The translations under genes were made by a program, and so were the position numbers. From an uncultured Lachnospiraceae bacterium (GTDB lineage Bacteria; Bacillota; Clostridia; Lachnospirales; Lachnospiraceae), in the NCBI GenBank assembly GCA_947589125.1, contig CANPZZ010000005.1, positions 1 to 44,222 on the forward strand: a stretch of 44,222 bases of DNA, in the 5' to 3' direction. This document shows positions 8,934 to 17,426 of this stretch, in pieces. Positions within the stretch are counted from its first letter, which is position 1. Each line of letters starts with the position of its first letter. The notes under the pieces were generated by a model that saw nothing but the letters and a program-made list of their open reading frames with translations, was not told the DNA's origin and did no database searches.

Positions 8934-8962
8934 TTGACAAGCACAGAAAGTATCCGTAAAAT
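8934..8962 (+). promoter_or_regulatory. tadA promoter
   Basis: TTGACA (8934-8939), a 17-bp spacer and TAAAAT (8957-8962), 35 bp upstream of the tadA ATG. It is back to back with the SRP RNA promoter, with 27 bp between the two -35 boxes. Confidence 0.75.
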
Positions 8963-8997
8963 AACTTTATTAGATATCTTCATTAAGGAGACAGGTT

Positions 8998-9522
8998 ATG
9001 GCTATGACCCCACAGGAAAAATACATGAAAGCCGCTATCCGCGAGGCAAAAAAAGCGCAGGCGCTGGGCGAGGTCCCCATCGGCTGCGTGATCGAATATG
9101 AAGGAAAGATCATCGGCCGCGGCTACAACCGCCGCATGACCGACCATACGGTTCTGGCCCACGCCGAGATCGCCGCTATCCGGAAAGCCTGCCGGAACAT
9201 GGGCGACTGGCGGCTGGAAGGCTGCACCATGTACGTGACGCTGGAGCCCTGCCCCATGTGCGCCGGGGCCATTGTCCAGGCACGGATCCCGCGGGTCGTC
9301 ATGGGCTGTATGAATCCGAAAGCCGGCTGTGCCGGTTCCGTGCTGGACCTGCTGCACGAACCGGGGTTCAACCACCAGGCAGAGACGGAGACCGGCGTGC
9401 TGGGGGAAGAATGTTCGCAGATGCTGACATCATTTTTCCGCGCGCTGAGATCCGCGAAGAACGCAGCGAAAGACCTCGCCGCCGCGCCGCCGGACACAGG
9501 CGCAGAACCCGAAACACGTTGA
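8998..9522 (+). CDS. tadA: tRNA-specific adenosine deaminase TadA
   Basis: A 174-residue zinc deaminase that converts the wobble adenosine (position 34) of tRNA-Arg(ACG) to inosine. The zinc ligand and proton-shuttle motif HAE is at residues 55-57 and PCPMC (two zinc cysteines, 85 and 88) at 84-88. The usual RIPRVVMGCMNPKAGCAGS substrate-loop region follows. AAGGAG lies seven bases before the ATG at 8998; a second in-frame ATG is at 9004. The C-terminal 20 residues (Ala/Pro-rich) go beyond the core fold. It is convergent with trkH, 34 bp away, and divergent from the SRP RNA gene. Confidence 0.96.
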   Translation: MAMTPQEKYMKAAIREAKKAQALGEVPIGCVIEYEGKIIGRGYNRRMTDHTVLAHAEIAAIRKACRNMGDWRLEGCTMYVTLEPCPMCAGAIVQARIPRVVMGCMNPKAGCAGSVLDLLHEPGFNHQAETETGVLGEECSQMLTSFFRALRSAKNAAKDLAAAPPDTGAEPETR

Positions 9523-9556
9523 GTCTCCCCGCACTCACGGTATGCCGGACTTGCTA

Positions 9557-11002
9557 TCAGAACCTCTTCCACGTATTCCGTGACAATAACACCAGCAGCG
9601 GGAACAGTTCCAGACGCCCCGCCAGCATATCGAAGATCATCACCAGCAGCGACCTGGCCGAATACACCGAATAATTCGTCGAAGGTCCCACCAGCGACAG
9701 GCCCGGCCCGATGTTATTGAGCGTGGCCGCCACCGCCGTAAAATTCGTCACCGCGTCCAGATTATCGATGGCCAGCAGAAGCACGGAAATGGAGAACACC
9801 GCGAAGTAAGCGGCGAAGAACACATTGGTCGCGCGCACCACCTCGTGATCCACGCTCTTGCCGTCCACCCGCACCTTCATTACGCCGTCCGGATGCACAT
9901 ATGTCCAGATCTCCTTCCGAACCGTTTTGAACAGGATCACGATACGCGACACCTTGATGCCGCCGCCGGTACTGCCGGAGCAGGCGCCGATAAACATGAT
10001 CATGACAAGCACCGTCCGCGATATTTCCGGCCACAGATCGAAGTCCACCGTCGAATAGCCGGTGGTCGTGATGATGGACGCCACCTGGAACGCCGCCTGC
10101 TGGAACGCCTTCGCCAGACTGTCGAACAGGCCGTAATGCCACACATTGAACGTGACGATCAGGATCGCCGCCAGGATAATGCCCAGATACGCGCGGACCT
10201 CCTCCATCTTGAACGCCGCCGCGGCCCTGTGGAACAGGATGAAGAAATACGCGTTAAAATTGATACCGAACAGGATCATGAAAATGGTGATGACCACCTG
10301 ATTATAGGCCGAATAGCTGGCAATGCTGTCGTTGCGCACGCCGAAACCGCCGGTACCCGCGGTGCCGAAGGACAGTGTCAGCGCGTCGAAGAGCGGCATC
10401 CGCCCCAGAAGGAGCAGGCACACCTCGATCACTGTCATACCGATATAAATGAGATAAAGGATCTTCGCAGTCGTCTGAACCTTCGGCACCAGACGGCTTA
10501 CGGAGGGCCCTGGGCTCTCCGCCTTCATCAGGCTCATATGGAAGCCGCCGCTCATGGGCAGGAGCGTCAGCAGAAATACCAGCACGCCCATGCCGCCGAT
10601 CCAATGGGTGAAGCTGCGCCAGAAGAGGATGCTCTTCGGAAGCGGCTCTACCGCCGCAAGAATGCTGGCTCCGGTGGTCGTAAAGCCGGACACCGCCTCA
10701 AAAAGCGCCTGAACCGGATCCGGAATCGCGCCGCTGAGAACGAAAGGCACCGCGCCCATCACACTGATCGCCAGCCAGCTCAGCGCCACCGCCACAAATC
10801 CCTCGCGGGCAAAGAACACGCTGTTGTCCGGCCGTTTCCCACGCAGGAGCAGTCCGAAAACGACGCAGGCCAGCACAGACACGGCCAGCGCCCAGAACGC
10901 TGTCTCCCCATAGATCACGGCCACGATGCAGGACGGAACCATCAGCGCTCCCTCCAGGATCAGGGTCATTCCCACGATATATCGGATAATCGAATGATTC
11001 AT
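9557..11002 (-). CDS. trkH: Trk/Ktr-type potassium uptake channel subunit TrkH
   Basis: A 481-residue polytopic membrane protein of the TrkH/TrkG/KtrB superfamily that carries potassium into the cell, gated by a cytosolic TrkA ring. The four selectivity-filter segments are visible: SGFTTTGAS (about residue 105), GTAGTGGFG (about 220), ITTTGYST (about 315) and LNNIGPGLS (about 440). The glycine-rich intramembrane loop CSGSTGGGIK is near residue 345. The ending LELFPLLVLLSRNTWKRF matches full-length members, so the gene looks intact. It starts 9 bp after trkA and is co-transcribed with it. Confidence 0.95.
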   Translation of the reverse strand: MNHSIIRYIVGMTLILEGALMVPSCIVAVIYGETAFWALAVSVLACVVFGLLLRGKRPDNSVFFAREGFVAVALSWLAISVMGAVPFVLSGAIPDPVQALFEAVSGFTTTGASILAAVEPLPKSILFWRSFTHWIGGMGVLVFLLTLLPMSGGFHMSLMKAESPGPSVSRLVPKVQTTAKILYLIYIGMTVIEVCLLLLGRMPLFDALTLSFGTAGTGGFGVRNDSIASYSAYNQVVITIFMILFGINFNAYFFILFHRAAAAFKMEEVRAYLGIILAAILIVTFNVWHYGLFDSLAKAFQQAAFQVASIITTTGYSTVDFDLWPEISRTVLVMIMFIGACSGSTGGGIKVSRIVILFKTVRKEIWTYVHPDGVMKVRVDGKSVDHEVVRATNVFFAAYFAVFSISVLLLAIDNLDAVTNFTAVAATLNNIGPGLSLVGPSTNYSVYSARSLLVMIFDMLAGRLELFPLLVLLSRNTWKRF

Positions 11003-11011
11003 ATCTCACAC

Positions 11012-12373
11012 CTATTTCGCCAGAATATCATTAATGTCCTGAAGCCCTTTCTGCGTCGTAACAATGATCACCGTGTCGCCCGGCCGGATGCTGTCCTGGC
11101 CTTTGGGGATGATCACATTCCCGTCGTGGTTGATGCTGCAGACCAGAAGATCCTTCTTAAGCCTGCGGCTTAACTGCGCCAGCGTCATATTCGCCACTAA
11201 GCTGTCCGGTTTCACGGAAAATTCCAGCGCCTCGGCCCGGTTGTCCAGGATATGGCACAGCGTCTGCACGCTGCCGCCGACCGCGTTCTGCTGGGCGCGC
11301 ACATACTGAAGGATCGTATCGGCGGTTATATACTTGGGGTATACGACGCTGCCGATGTCCAGCTTCTGGATGATACTGTCGAACGCCAGCCGGTTCACCT
11401 TCGTCACCAGCTTGGCTTTCGTCCGATCCTTGGCGAACTGGGACAGGAAAATATTCTCCTCATCGATGGGCGTCAGAGACACGATGGCCTGCGCCGACAG
11501 AAATCCCGACTGCAGAAGGATCTTCCGGTCGGAACCGTCGCCATTGATAATGGACACGTCCGGCAGCGTCTCGCAGAGAATCTCGCAGCGTTCCCGGTCG
11601 CGTTCCACGATACGCACGTCGATCTTCGACTCCCGCAGCTGCTGGGCCAGATAATAGCCAAGCGTACCGCCGCCCACGATCAGCGCGTTCTTCACCGGAC
11701 GGGTCGCAAGACCCAGGTCCCGGAAGAACCGCTGGCAGTCCTCGTGGGCCGCCACGATGGAAACCAGATCATTGTCATGGAGTACGAAATCGCCTCGGGG
11801 GATCGCGATCATTTCATCCCTCTCTACAGCGCAGATCAGCACCTTGGGCAGACGGTCCGCCAGCTTGTACATGGGCTGGCCGCTCATGCAGAATTCCGGC
11901 AGGAGCTTGAATTTGACAATCTGGACATTGCCTCCGGCGAAGGTATCGATCTGAATCGCCGAAGGGAACTTGAGAAGCATAGCGATCTCACGGGCCGTCG
12001 TGTATTCAGGATTGATGATCATGGAAATGCCCATGCTCTCCTTAATAAAGCTGATATCCTTCTGATACACCGGATTGCGCACGCGGGCGATCGTGCGGCA
12101 CTGGCTGACCTTGCGGGCCACCAGGCAGCACAGCAGATTCAGCTCGTCGGAGCCCGTGACCGCGATCAGCACGTCCGCCACATCCACTCCGGCCTCTTCC
12201 AGAACGCCGATACTGGCGCCGTTGCCGGCGACGCAGATCGCATCCACTTCTTCATTAAATTCCGCAAGCTTGCGGGCCTGGGTATCTACGATAACAATGT
12301 CGTGATTCTCTTCGCTCAACTGCTGGGCCAGCGCGCGGCCGACCTTGCCGCAGCCGATGATGATGATTCTCAT
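11012..12373 (-). CDS. trkA: Trk system potassium-gating protein TrkA
   Basis: About 453 residues from the ATG at 12373 (MRIIIIGCGKVGRALAQQL, with GGAGG upstream). A longer frame to 12517 adds a non-conserved Cys/Arg-rich head and is not used. The protein contains two tandem RCK units, each a Rossmann NAD-binding domain plus RCK-C. The first has GCGKVG and IVDTQARKLAEF; the second starts at about residue 230 with VGGGTLGYYLAQQL. This is the peripheral nucleotide-binding ring that gates TrkH. It lies directly upstream of trkH (9 bp) behind a strong promoter. The leader is about 150 nt; I could not recognise a cyclic-di-AMP riboswitch in it. Confidence 0.95.
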   Translation of the reverse strand: MRIIIIGCGKVGRALAQQLSEENHDIVIVDTQARKLAEFNEEVDAICVAGNGASIGVLEEAGVDVADVLIAVTGSDELNLLCCLVARKVSQCRTIARVRNPVYQKDISFIKESMGISMIINPEYTTAREIAMLLKFPSAIQIDTFAGGNVQIVKFKLLPEFCMSGQPMYKLADRLPKVLICAVERDEMIAIPRGDFVLHDNDLVSIVAAHEDCQRFFRDLGLATRPVKNALIVGGGTLGYYLAQQLRESKIDVRIVERDRERCEILCETLPDVSIINGDGSDRKILLQSGFLSAQAIVSLTPIDEENIFLSQFAKDRTKAKLVTKVNRLAFDSIIQKLDIGSVVYPKYITADTILQYVRAQQNAVGGSVQTLCHILDNRAEALEFSVKPDSLVANMTLAQLSRRLKKDLLVCSINHDGNVIIPKGQDSIRPGDTVIIVTTQKGLQDINDILAK

Positions 12374-12525
12374 AGGATAAAGAAACCTCCGTGATTCACA
12401 GTACGCCGGTTCGCAGTACGCCTGCGCCCCGTATATATCCATCCGGGCCGGTACCGGCAGCCGGTCCAAGGCCCACTGGCGTCCCGGCATCTCGCGGCGG
12501 CATACTGCACAATACATACGCGAAG

Positions 12526-12554
12526 ATTATACCACCTATTTGTGAAATTCTCAA
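12526..12554 (-). promoter_or_regulatory. trkAH promoter
   Basis: Minus-strand TTGAGA (12549-12554), a 17-bp spacer and TATAAT (12526-12531), giving a leader of about 145 nt before the trkA ATG. Confidence 0.7.
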
Positions 12555-12574
12555 CACCCAAAATCCTGTTCTGC

Positions 12575-12603
12575 TTGAAAGTACGGCATTTATGCGGTAA
12601 GAT
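12575..12603 (+). promoter_or_regulatory. Promoter of the RNR activase gene
   Basis: TTGAAA (12575-12580), 17 bp, TAAGAT (12598-12603), about 75 bp upstream of the ATG and divergent from the trkAH promoter 20 bp away. Confidence 0.55.
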
Positions 12604-12678
12604 GAATGTATCGCAGCGCCGGATGTTCATGGGACGTACGGATCGTCAGCGCGATACTCAACTGTAAAGGATAAAACC

Positions 12679-13446
12679 ATGGCAAAGATGAAAATATGCG
12701 GACTGCAGAAGACAACTCTCCTGGACTATCCGGGCAAAGTGGCGGCCACCGTGTTTCTGGGCGGCTGTAATTTCCGCTGCCCGTTCTGCCACAACTCCGA
12801 TCTGCTGGGCGGCGACGCGCCGGAACTGATGACAGCGGAAGAACTTCTGACGTTCTTAAGACGGCGTCAGGGGATCCTGGAAGGCGTGTGCATCACCGGC
12901 GGCGAGCCGACGCTGTGGCCGGATGATGCGGCGGAGCTGATGCTCCGGATCAAAGAAATGGGTTATCAGATAAAATTGGATACCAACGGCTACCGGCCCC
13001 AGGTGCTGAAGGAATTGTGCGGACTGGGAGTCGTGGACTATGTAGCCATGGATATCAAGGCTGGGAGGCGGCATTACGCGGAAGTGTGCGGGGCGGGCAG
13101 GCCGGACCGGGCCGCGGCTGGTGCAGCTCATTCCGCGGACGGCAGCTCCGGGCAGTTGGGTTTCCGTCTGGACTCCATCGAGGAAAGCGCCGCGTGGCTG
13201 ATGGAAGGCCATGTGCCTTACGAATTCCGGACCACGACCGTAAAAGGGATCCACACCGCGGAGGATTTCACCGATATCGCCGCCTGGATCGGCGGCTGTG
13301 AGCGATATTTCATCCAGGGCTTTGTGGACTCCGGTCATGTGCTGAAAAGCGGTTTCTCGGCCTATAAACGGGCGGAACTGGACGAATTTCTGGACATCGT
13401 GAAGAAGACGATCCCGGGCGCGGAGATCCGCGGCGTGGATTACTGA
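12679..13446 (+). CDS. nrdG: Anaerobic ribonucleotide reductase activating radical-SAM protein
   Basis: A 255-residue radical S-adenosylmethionine enzyme. The cluster motif CNFRCPFC (CxxxCxxC) is at about residues 31-38, followed by the TGGEP SAM-binding motif (about 74) and IKLDTNGYRP. The start LQKTTLLDYPGKVAAT is typical of the NrdG2-type activases that install a glycyl radical in NrdD. After VAMDIKAG there is an Ala/Gly-rich insertion of about 20 residues (GAGRPDRAAAGAAHSADGSS) that compact family members appear to lack. No nrdD lies in the window, so the partner must be elsewhere. AAAGGA precedes the ATG. A pyruvate formate-lyase-type activase is the less likely alternative. Confidence 0.85.
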   Translation: MAKMKICGLQKTTLLDYPGKVAATVFLGGCNFRCPFCHNSDLLGGDAPELMTAEELLTFLRRRQGILEGVCITGGEPTLWPDDAAELMLRIKEMGYQIKLDTNGYRPQVLKELCGLGVVDYVAMDIKAGRRHYAEVCGAGRPDRAAAGAAHSADGSSGQLGFRLDSIEESAAWLMEGHVPYEFRTTTVKGIHTAEDFTDIAAWIGGCERYFIQGFVDSGHVLKSGFSAYKRAELDEFLDIVKKTIPGAEIRGVDY

Positions 13447-13512
13447 TCTGTAATATAAGTAGACAGTCAGTAATACATTTCACCAAAAAGATGATAATCA
13501 TTGAAAAAAACA

Positions 13513-13542
13513 TTGATTCAAGGATATACTATTTGATATAAT
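13513..13542 (+). promoter_or_regulatory. Promoter of the ATPase/nuclease pair
   Basis: TTGATT (13513-13518), an 18-bp spacer and TATAAT (13537-13542), 40 bp before the chosen ATPase start. The surrounding DNA is clearly richer in A+T than the flanking genes. Confidence 0.6.
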
Positions 13543-13582
13543 GAATGTGGTTCTATCATGGTCTGTTTTGGGAGACACAGAA

Positions 13583-15016
13583 ATGCAAATAAAATTACAA
13601 AATATAGGTATTATAAAAGATTCAACTCTTAATCTGGATGGTCTAACCGTCATTACAGGAAAAAACAACTCCGGGAAAACTACGGTTGGTAAGACATTGT
13701 ATTCTCTCCTGGATGCTACATGCGATATTCAGCGCAAAGCCGACACTGACAAATGCTACTATATTCAACGCAAATTATTTGATATTGGGTATTATTTTGA
13801 CTTTGTTAAACAAAGTCCTGTTAATTTTAACTCTGGATCATCTTTGATGAAAGACCATCCAAATTTAAGAAAATTGATCTTCCAAATGTATTTTAGCATC
13901 TCTTCTCTGGATGATATCCTGCAGTATGCACATGATTTAGCTGATGAACTGCAGAATTTAGATTGTCATGTTTTTGATGGTATGGGAATCCGCCCACAGC
14001 TCTTTCGTTATGAAGTTGATGGTAGTAAAGCTAATTCTTTATCTGCAATAATGGAAAAACGCTGTCAAAAAGCCTTGGCTGATCTTAATCAGCTTTTTGA
14101 ACAGATAGAAAATGACTTTGACTTATCCGCTTATATTAAAGAAAGTATCAATCAAACACTACGCAATGAATTCGATGAACAAATACAGCCAATAGCGTTA
14201 CCAAACGCCTTATCAGCAATAAAGTTATTTCATACGGACTCTGTTTTTTTCAATATTTCTATAGAAAAAAACAACATCATTGAGAATAAGACACCTATAT
14301 TTTACGAAAATCCATATAAGGATGTCTTTTTAATCGATGATCCTTTTGTTTTAGATAATATTAACAATAATGTTATACGGCCACTTTCCAGGATCGAAGC
14401 CAGAATTACAAAGCCCGGACATATTTATTCGCATAATGAGAAATTGAAAGTCACCCTTGAATCTCCCAGCTTAAGTATCCTTGAGAAAACATTTCTTGAC
14501 GATTCCTTAAAACCAATCCGACAGCAGATCGATCAGGTGCTGCCCGGAACATTTGATTTTTCCAACGAAGGGAATTATTATGTCCAAAATGGCGCCAAGC
14601 TCAAACTCGGCAATCTGGCGGCAGGATCCAAATTGCTTTCCATTATTAAAATTCTCCTCGACAAAGGTAAATTGAATGAAACAACCCTGCTCATTCTGGA
14701 TGAACCCGAATCGCATCTCCACCCCCAGTGGCAGAATGTATTTGCTGAAATCGTTGTTTTGCTGGTTAAGGTTCTTCATGTCAACGTTCTGCTGACAACA
14801 CACAGTCCTAATTTTATGCTTGCAATTGATGCTTTTATGCGCAAGCACCAGATTTCGGAAGTAACTAATTTTTATCAGACAGAAATCATGGAAGACCATT
14901 TTGTCAGATATCGCTGCGTAAACGACGATATGGGACAAATCTACCAGGATTTCCTTCAGTATCTTTCTGAAATGAAGATACTCCGCAAAAAATATCTGGA
15001 ATCTTTGGAGAATTAA
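13583..15016 (+). CDS. AAA/ABC-type ATPase (OLD/SMC-like), first gene of a two-gene system
   Basis: 477 residues from the ATG at 13583 (GGGAG upstream); a longer frame to 13541 lacks such a site. The ABC-like head is split. Walker A GKNNSGKTT is at residues 26-34 after an N-terminal MQIKLQNIGIIKDSTLNLDG strand pattern. A helical, probably coiled insert lies at about 60-320. Then come a signature-like LAAGSKLLSIIKIL (about 348), Walker B and D-loop LLILDEPESHLHPQ (about 368-381) and the H-loop TTHSPN (about 405). This matches AAA_21/OLD-family ATPases used in many phage-defence systems, but no C-terminal Toprim nuclease is present. Its A+T-rich codons differ from all neighbours, which suggests transfer. 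The downstream gene starts 2 bp after the stop. Confidence 0.85.
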   Translation: MQIKLQNIGIIKDSTLNLDGLTVITGKNNSGKTTVGKTLYSLLDATCDIQRKADTDKCYYIQRKLFDIGYYFDFVKQSPVNFNSGSSLMKDHPNLRKLIFQMYFSISSLDDILQYAHDLADELQNLDCHVFDGMGIRPQLFRYEVDGSKANSLSAIMEKRCQKALADLNQLFEQIENDFDLSAYIKESINQTLRNEFDEQIQPIALPNALSAIKLFHTDSVFFNISIEKNNIIENKTPIFYENPYKDVFLIDDPFVLDNINNNVIRPLSRIEARITKPGHIYSHNEKLKVTLESPSLSILEKTFLDDSLKPIRQQIDQVLPGTFDFSNEGNYYVQNGAKLKLGNLAAGSKLLSIIKILLDKGKLNETTLLILDEPESHLHPQWQNVFAEIVVLLVKVLHVNVLLTTHSPNFMLAIDAFMRKHQISEVTNFYQTEIMEDHFVRYRCVNDDMGQIYQDFLQYLSEMKILRKKYLESLEN

Positions 15017-15018
15017 CT

Positions 15019-15699
15019 ATGATATATAAGAACATCCAACAATATGCTGATCTGCACTGGAAGGAATATCAAGCATGCGTTACTGATATTTCATGCAATG
15101 ATAACAATCAACCGTTGGTTGAAAGCGAGCATCTCTTACATAATTTTGACTCGATAAGCCAGGCTCTGTATGGGAATAAAAATGCTCCGACCTCAGCAGA
15201 CGGAATTAGTATCACGCCCAATATTGTACAGCTGATCGAATTTAAATCCGGATTTAAGAAAAGAATTACCCGTAGAAATTTCGACAGGTCGCTGGGAACT
15301 TGTCCAAAAGCCGGGCAAATATGTAATGAATATTGGGATTTGTTTTTCAAAAGTCAACAAAACGATATAAAGGCGCTGATTGACTCTATCCGTTTTAAAG
15401 CAATTGAAAGTTATATAACATTAGAAAAAAAGATTCTGCCGTTATGCGAAGATTTTGATCATAAGCAACTTCTGAAGCTGACTGTTGTGATTGATGAAGA
15501 TGGCGTTGACAGCATGGAAGACACTCTTGCGGAATTAGCTGGCAGTTCCCATCAAATCACCAGTAATAAAGCCCGGATTGAACAGGCTCTTAAGCGTCTG
15601 GGAAATCAGCAGGATGCAAATGGCCAGCCTTATTATTACGACGTAATCGAGGTTTTGTCTGCCTGTGATTATTCAAATATGCTTCAAACAATGTCATGA
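15019..15699 (+). CDS. Probable PD-(D/E)xK nuclease, partner of the ATPase
   Basis: A 226-residue protein of no family I recognise by name. Residues 59-79 read SADGISITPNIVQLIEFKSG, which fits a PD-(D/E)xK nuclease core: Asp61, a hydrophobic strand, then Glu74-Phe-Lys76. Glu35 or Glu37 in the preceding helix could complete the site. The C-terminal half (about 100-226) is helical and contains LLKLTVVIDEDGVDSMED, which may be an interaction domain. The ribosome site (GGAG) lies in the last ATPase codons and the gap is 2 bp, so the two genes are almost certainly co-translated. The same low-GC composition marks them as one transferred unit. The nuclease call is inference from motif spacing; a metal-free binding protein is possible. 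Confidence 0.6.
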   Translation: MIYKNIQQYADLHWKEYQACVTDISCNDNNQPLVESEHLLHNFDSISQALYGNKNAPTSADGISITPNIVQLIEFKSGFKKRITRRNFDRSLGTCPKAGQICNEYWDLFFKSQQNDIKALIDSIRFKAIESYITLEKKILPLCEDFDHKQLLKLTVVIDEDGVDSMEDTLAELAGSSHQITSNKARIEQALKRLGNQQDANGQPYYYDVIEVLSACDYSNMLQTMS

Positions 15700-15720
15700 T
15701 TATCTCTATTTCGCTATTTT

Positions 15721-15757
15721 GTGACAGGGACAGATTTTTATTGCCCCTGCCACTTTT
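15721..15757 (+). terminator. Terminator-like hairpin after the ATPase/nuclease pair
   Basis: GTGACAGGGACA and TGCCCCTGCCAC form a 12-position stem around an AT-rich loop, followed by TTTTCT. On the plus strand two positions are A-C mismatches; on the minus strand they become G-U pairs, so the stem is complete there but without a T-run. It sits between convergent genes. Confidence 0.5.
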
Positions 15758-15771
15758 CTAAGATAACATAA

Positions 15772-17349
15772 TCAGTTTTTTTCTTCCGTCAGCCGTATGT
15801 CTGTATACCAGTATCCGAACCGCCCGTCTCCTGCAGGCTGCATTTTCGAAAGGACGAAATTGGGAAAGCCGAACATGGACGCCATGTATTTTTCATTGCT
15901 GTAGTAATGCCCGGGGACGCCCAGGAGGAAGCGGACGACGCCGTCCGGGGACGACAGGCGCGCCAGGATCAAGTAGCGGTGGTTATAGTAGCCGTGGAGG
16001 AGGAAGCTGTTGTTGCCATAAGCCCAGGTCTCGCGGGGAAGCAGGCCGATGTCCTGAGGCTTGATCAGAAGGATCTCACAGCCGCCGTGATAATCGAAGG
16101 CCTGGATCTTCGGATAATGTCTCTGGAAATGACTCCACAGGCGGCCGATATCATCCCGATCCGGCTGACTGGCTGGTTCCGGGAGCGGAATCTGCGATGC
16201 CGGCTGTCCCTCCGGGGACGGTGCAGATCCGGATGGTATTGCTCCGGACGGTACGGCAGAGGAGGCAGGCGAGGCTGTGTCGCCGGAAGGCTGGTTCGAA
16301 GAGACTGGACCTCCGGAAGGTTGCCGGGGCGCTTCCGGCTGCGGTGACGAGGTTTCCAGTCGAAGCGGATGCGGTGCTTCCGGCTGCGGCCGAAGCTCGG
16401 AGGCTTCCGGCTGCGGCTTGGGCGGCACCTGCATATGCGCCGCCGGTATTTCTGTCTGCGGCCCGCAAGATACCTCAGACTCTGGCAGTATCGCCGCTGT
16501 TCCCGATTGTGGTACACGCGGAGTCTCCGGCACATACGGCCGCGACTCCGATGCTCCTGTTTGTGGTGCGCGCAGAGTCTCCGAAACCTGCGCCTGCGCC
16601 GCTGTTCCCGATTGTGGTGCGCGCGGAGTCTCCGGCTGCGGATATGTCACCGGCGCTTCCGGCTGCCGCATATGCGGGCTCTCCGACTGCGGCATCGGCG
16701 GTTCCTGTATCAGCGGTGCCTCCGGCTGTGCGGCCGGAACTTCCGCCCGCAGCGGCTGCAATGTCTCCTCCGGCTGCACCGCGCGCTCTCTCCCGACAGA
16801 CCTCGCCGCAGTCCTCTCCACAATGGGCTCTGCCGCGATCTCCCTCTCAATGCTCTCTACCACCGACTCCCGCGGCGCGCCGTCCATCCCGGCAAGGCTT
16901 TTCTCCGTGATCTCCGCGGGAGGCAGCTTCTCCATTTCTTTTGCTTCAGCGTTCGCCGAGGTGGCTTCCTCCAGTTCCACCGCCGCCGCGTGGGCCACCG
17001 CGTCTTCCCAGATCGTCGTATAGCAGCGCCACGCGTCGTCTGTGCTGTGAATCGTCAGGCCGTAGCAATGATCCATCCCGCGCCCGGAGCCGTCGATATT
17101 ATCAAATGGAACCACAGCGCGGAATTCGCCGCTGCCGCCCCGAAGAAAGATCCGCCCGACCAGGATCTCTTTGTCCGGCGTCAGCAGATAGACGCCTACA
17201 TCCTGATTTCCCACATAGATCCTGCGCACGCTCACCTGGATCTTGCACTGGCCGCCGCGGGCTTCCAGCTTGGCGAAACCGATGTTGCGCCCTTTCACAC
17301 CACCTTCATACGCATATATGTACGAGATCAATCTCCGATAATCCGACAT
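15772..17349 (-). CDS. DUF6128-like protein with Pro/Gln-rich linker
   Basis: About 525 residues from the ATG at 17349, which has AAGGAG eight bases upstream; the earlier ATG at 17376 has none. Residues 1-115 form a folded N-terminal domain (RRLISYIYAYEGGVKGRNIGFAKLEARGGQC...). A long Pro/Glu/Gln/Ser-rich segment (about 130-395) is built from loose repeats such as PQPETPRAPQSG. A conserved C-terminal domain follows (about 400-525, WSHFQRHYPKIQAFDYHGGCE to the end). The two-ended architecture resembles Lachnospiraceae proteins annotated DUF6128; the function is unknown. No signal peptide or membrane segment is seen. It converges on the ATPase/nuclease pair and diverges from nagB. Confidence 0.7.
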   Translation of the reverse strand: MSDYRRLISYIYAYEGGVKGRNIGFAKLEARGGQCKIQVSVRRIYVGNQDVGVYLLTPDKEILVGRIFLRGGSGEFRAVVPFDNIDGSGRGMDHCYGLTIHSTDDAWRCYTTIWEDAVAHAAAVELEEATSANAEAKEMEKLPPAEITEKSLAGMDGAPRESVVESIEREIAAEPIVERTAARSVGRERAVQPEETLQPLRAEVPAAQPEAPLIQEPPMPQSESPHMRQPEAPVTYPQPETPRAPQSGTAAQAQVSETLRAPQTGASESRPYVPETPRVPQSGTAAILPESEVSCGPQTEIPAAHMQVPPKPQPEASELRPQPEAPHPLRLETSSPQPEAPRQPSGGPVSSNQPSGDTASPASSAVPSGAIPSGSAPSPEGQPASQIPLPEPASQPDRDDIGRLWSHFQRHYPKIQAFDYHGGCEILLIKPQDIGLLPRETWAYGNNSFLLHGYYNHRYLILARLSSPDGVVRFLLGVPGHYYSNEKYMASMFGFPNFVLSKMQPAGDGRFGYWYTDIRLTEEKN

Positions 17350-17398
17350 TCCCCTGCTCCTTCCCTTACGCCGCATTTATTTCTTAAGATTAGCTATT

Positions 17399-17426
17399 AC
17401 TATAATTTATGAAGAAATCATTGCAA
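17399..17426 (-). promoter_or_regulatory. Possible promoter of the DUF6128-like gene
   Basis: Minus-strand TTGCAA (17421-17426), a 16-bp spacer and TATAGT (17399-17404). The self-complementary TTGCAA is also the -35 of the divergent nagB promoter, so the two would share a hexamer. Confidence 0.4.

Noticed and set aside
9845-11173. A 442-residue plus-strand frame opposite trkH
   Set aside because: Antisense shadow; trkH filter motifs on the other strand are unambiguous.
12374-12525. Cyclic-di-AMP (ydaO-type) riboswitch in the trkA leader
   Set aside because: The leader has GC hairpin potential, but I could not find the conserved segments of that class.
13541-13582. Upstream ATG of the ATPase gene (14 extra residues)
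   Set aside because: It overlaps the -10 element and has no ribosome site; the ATG at 13583 does.
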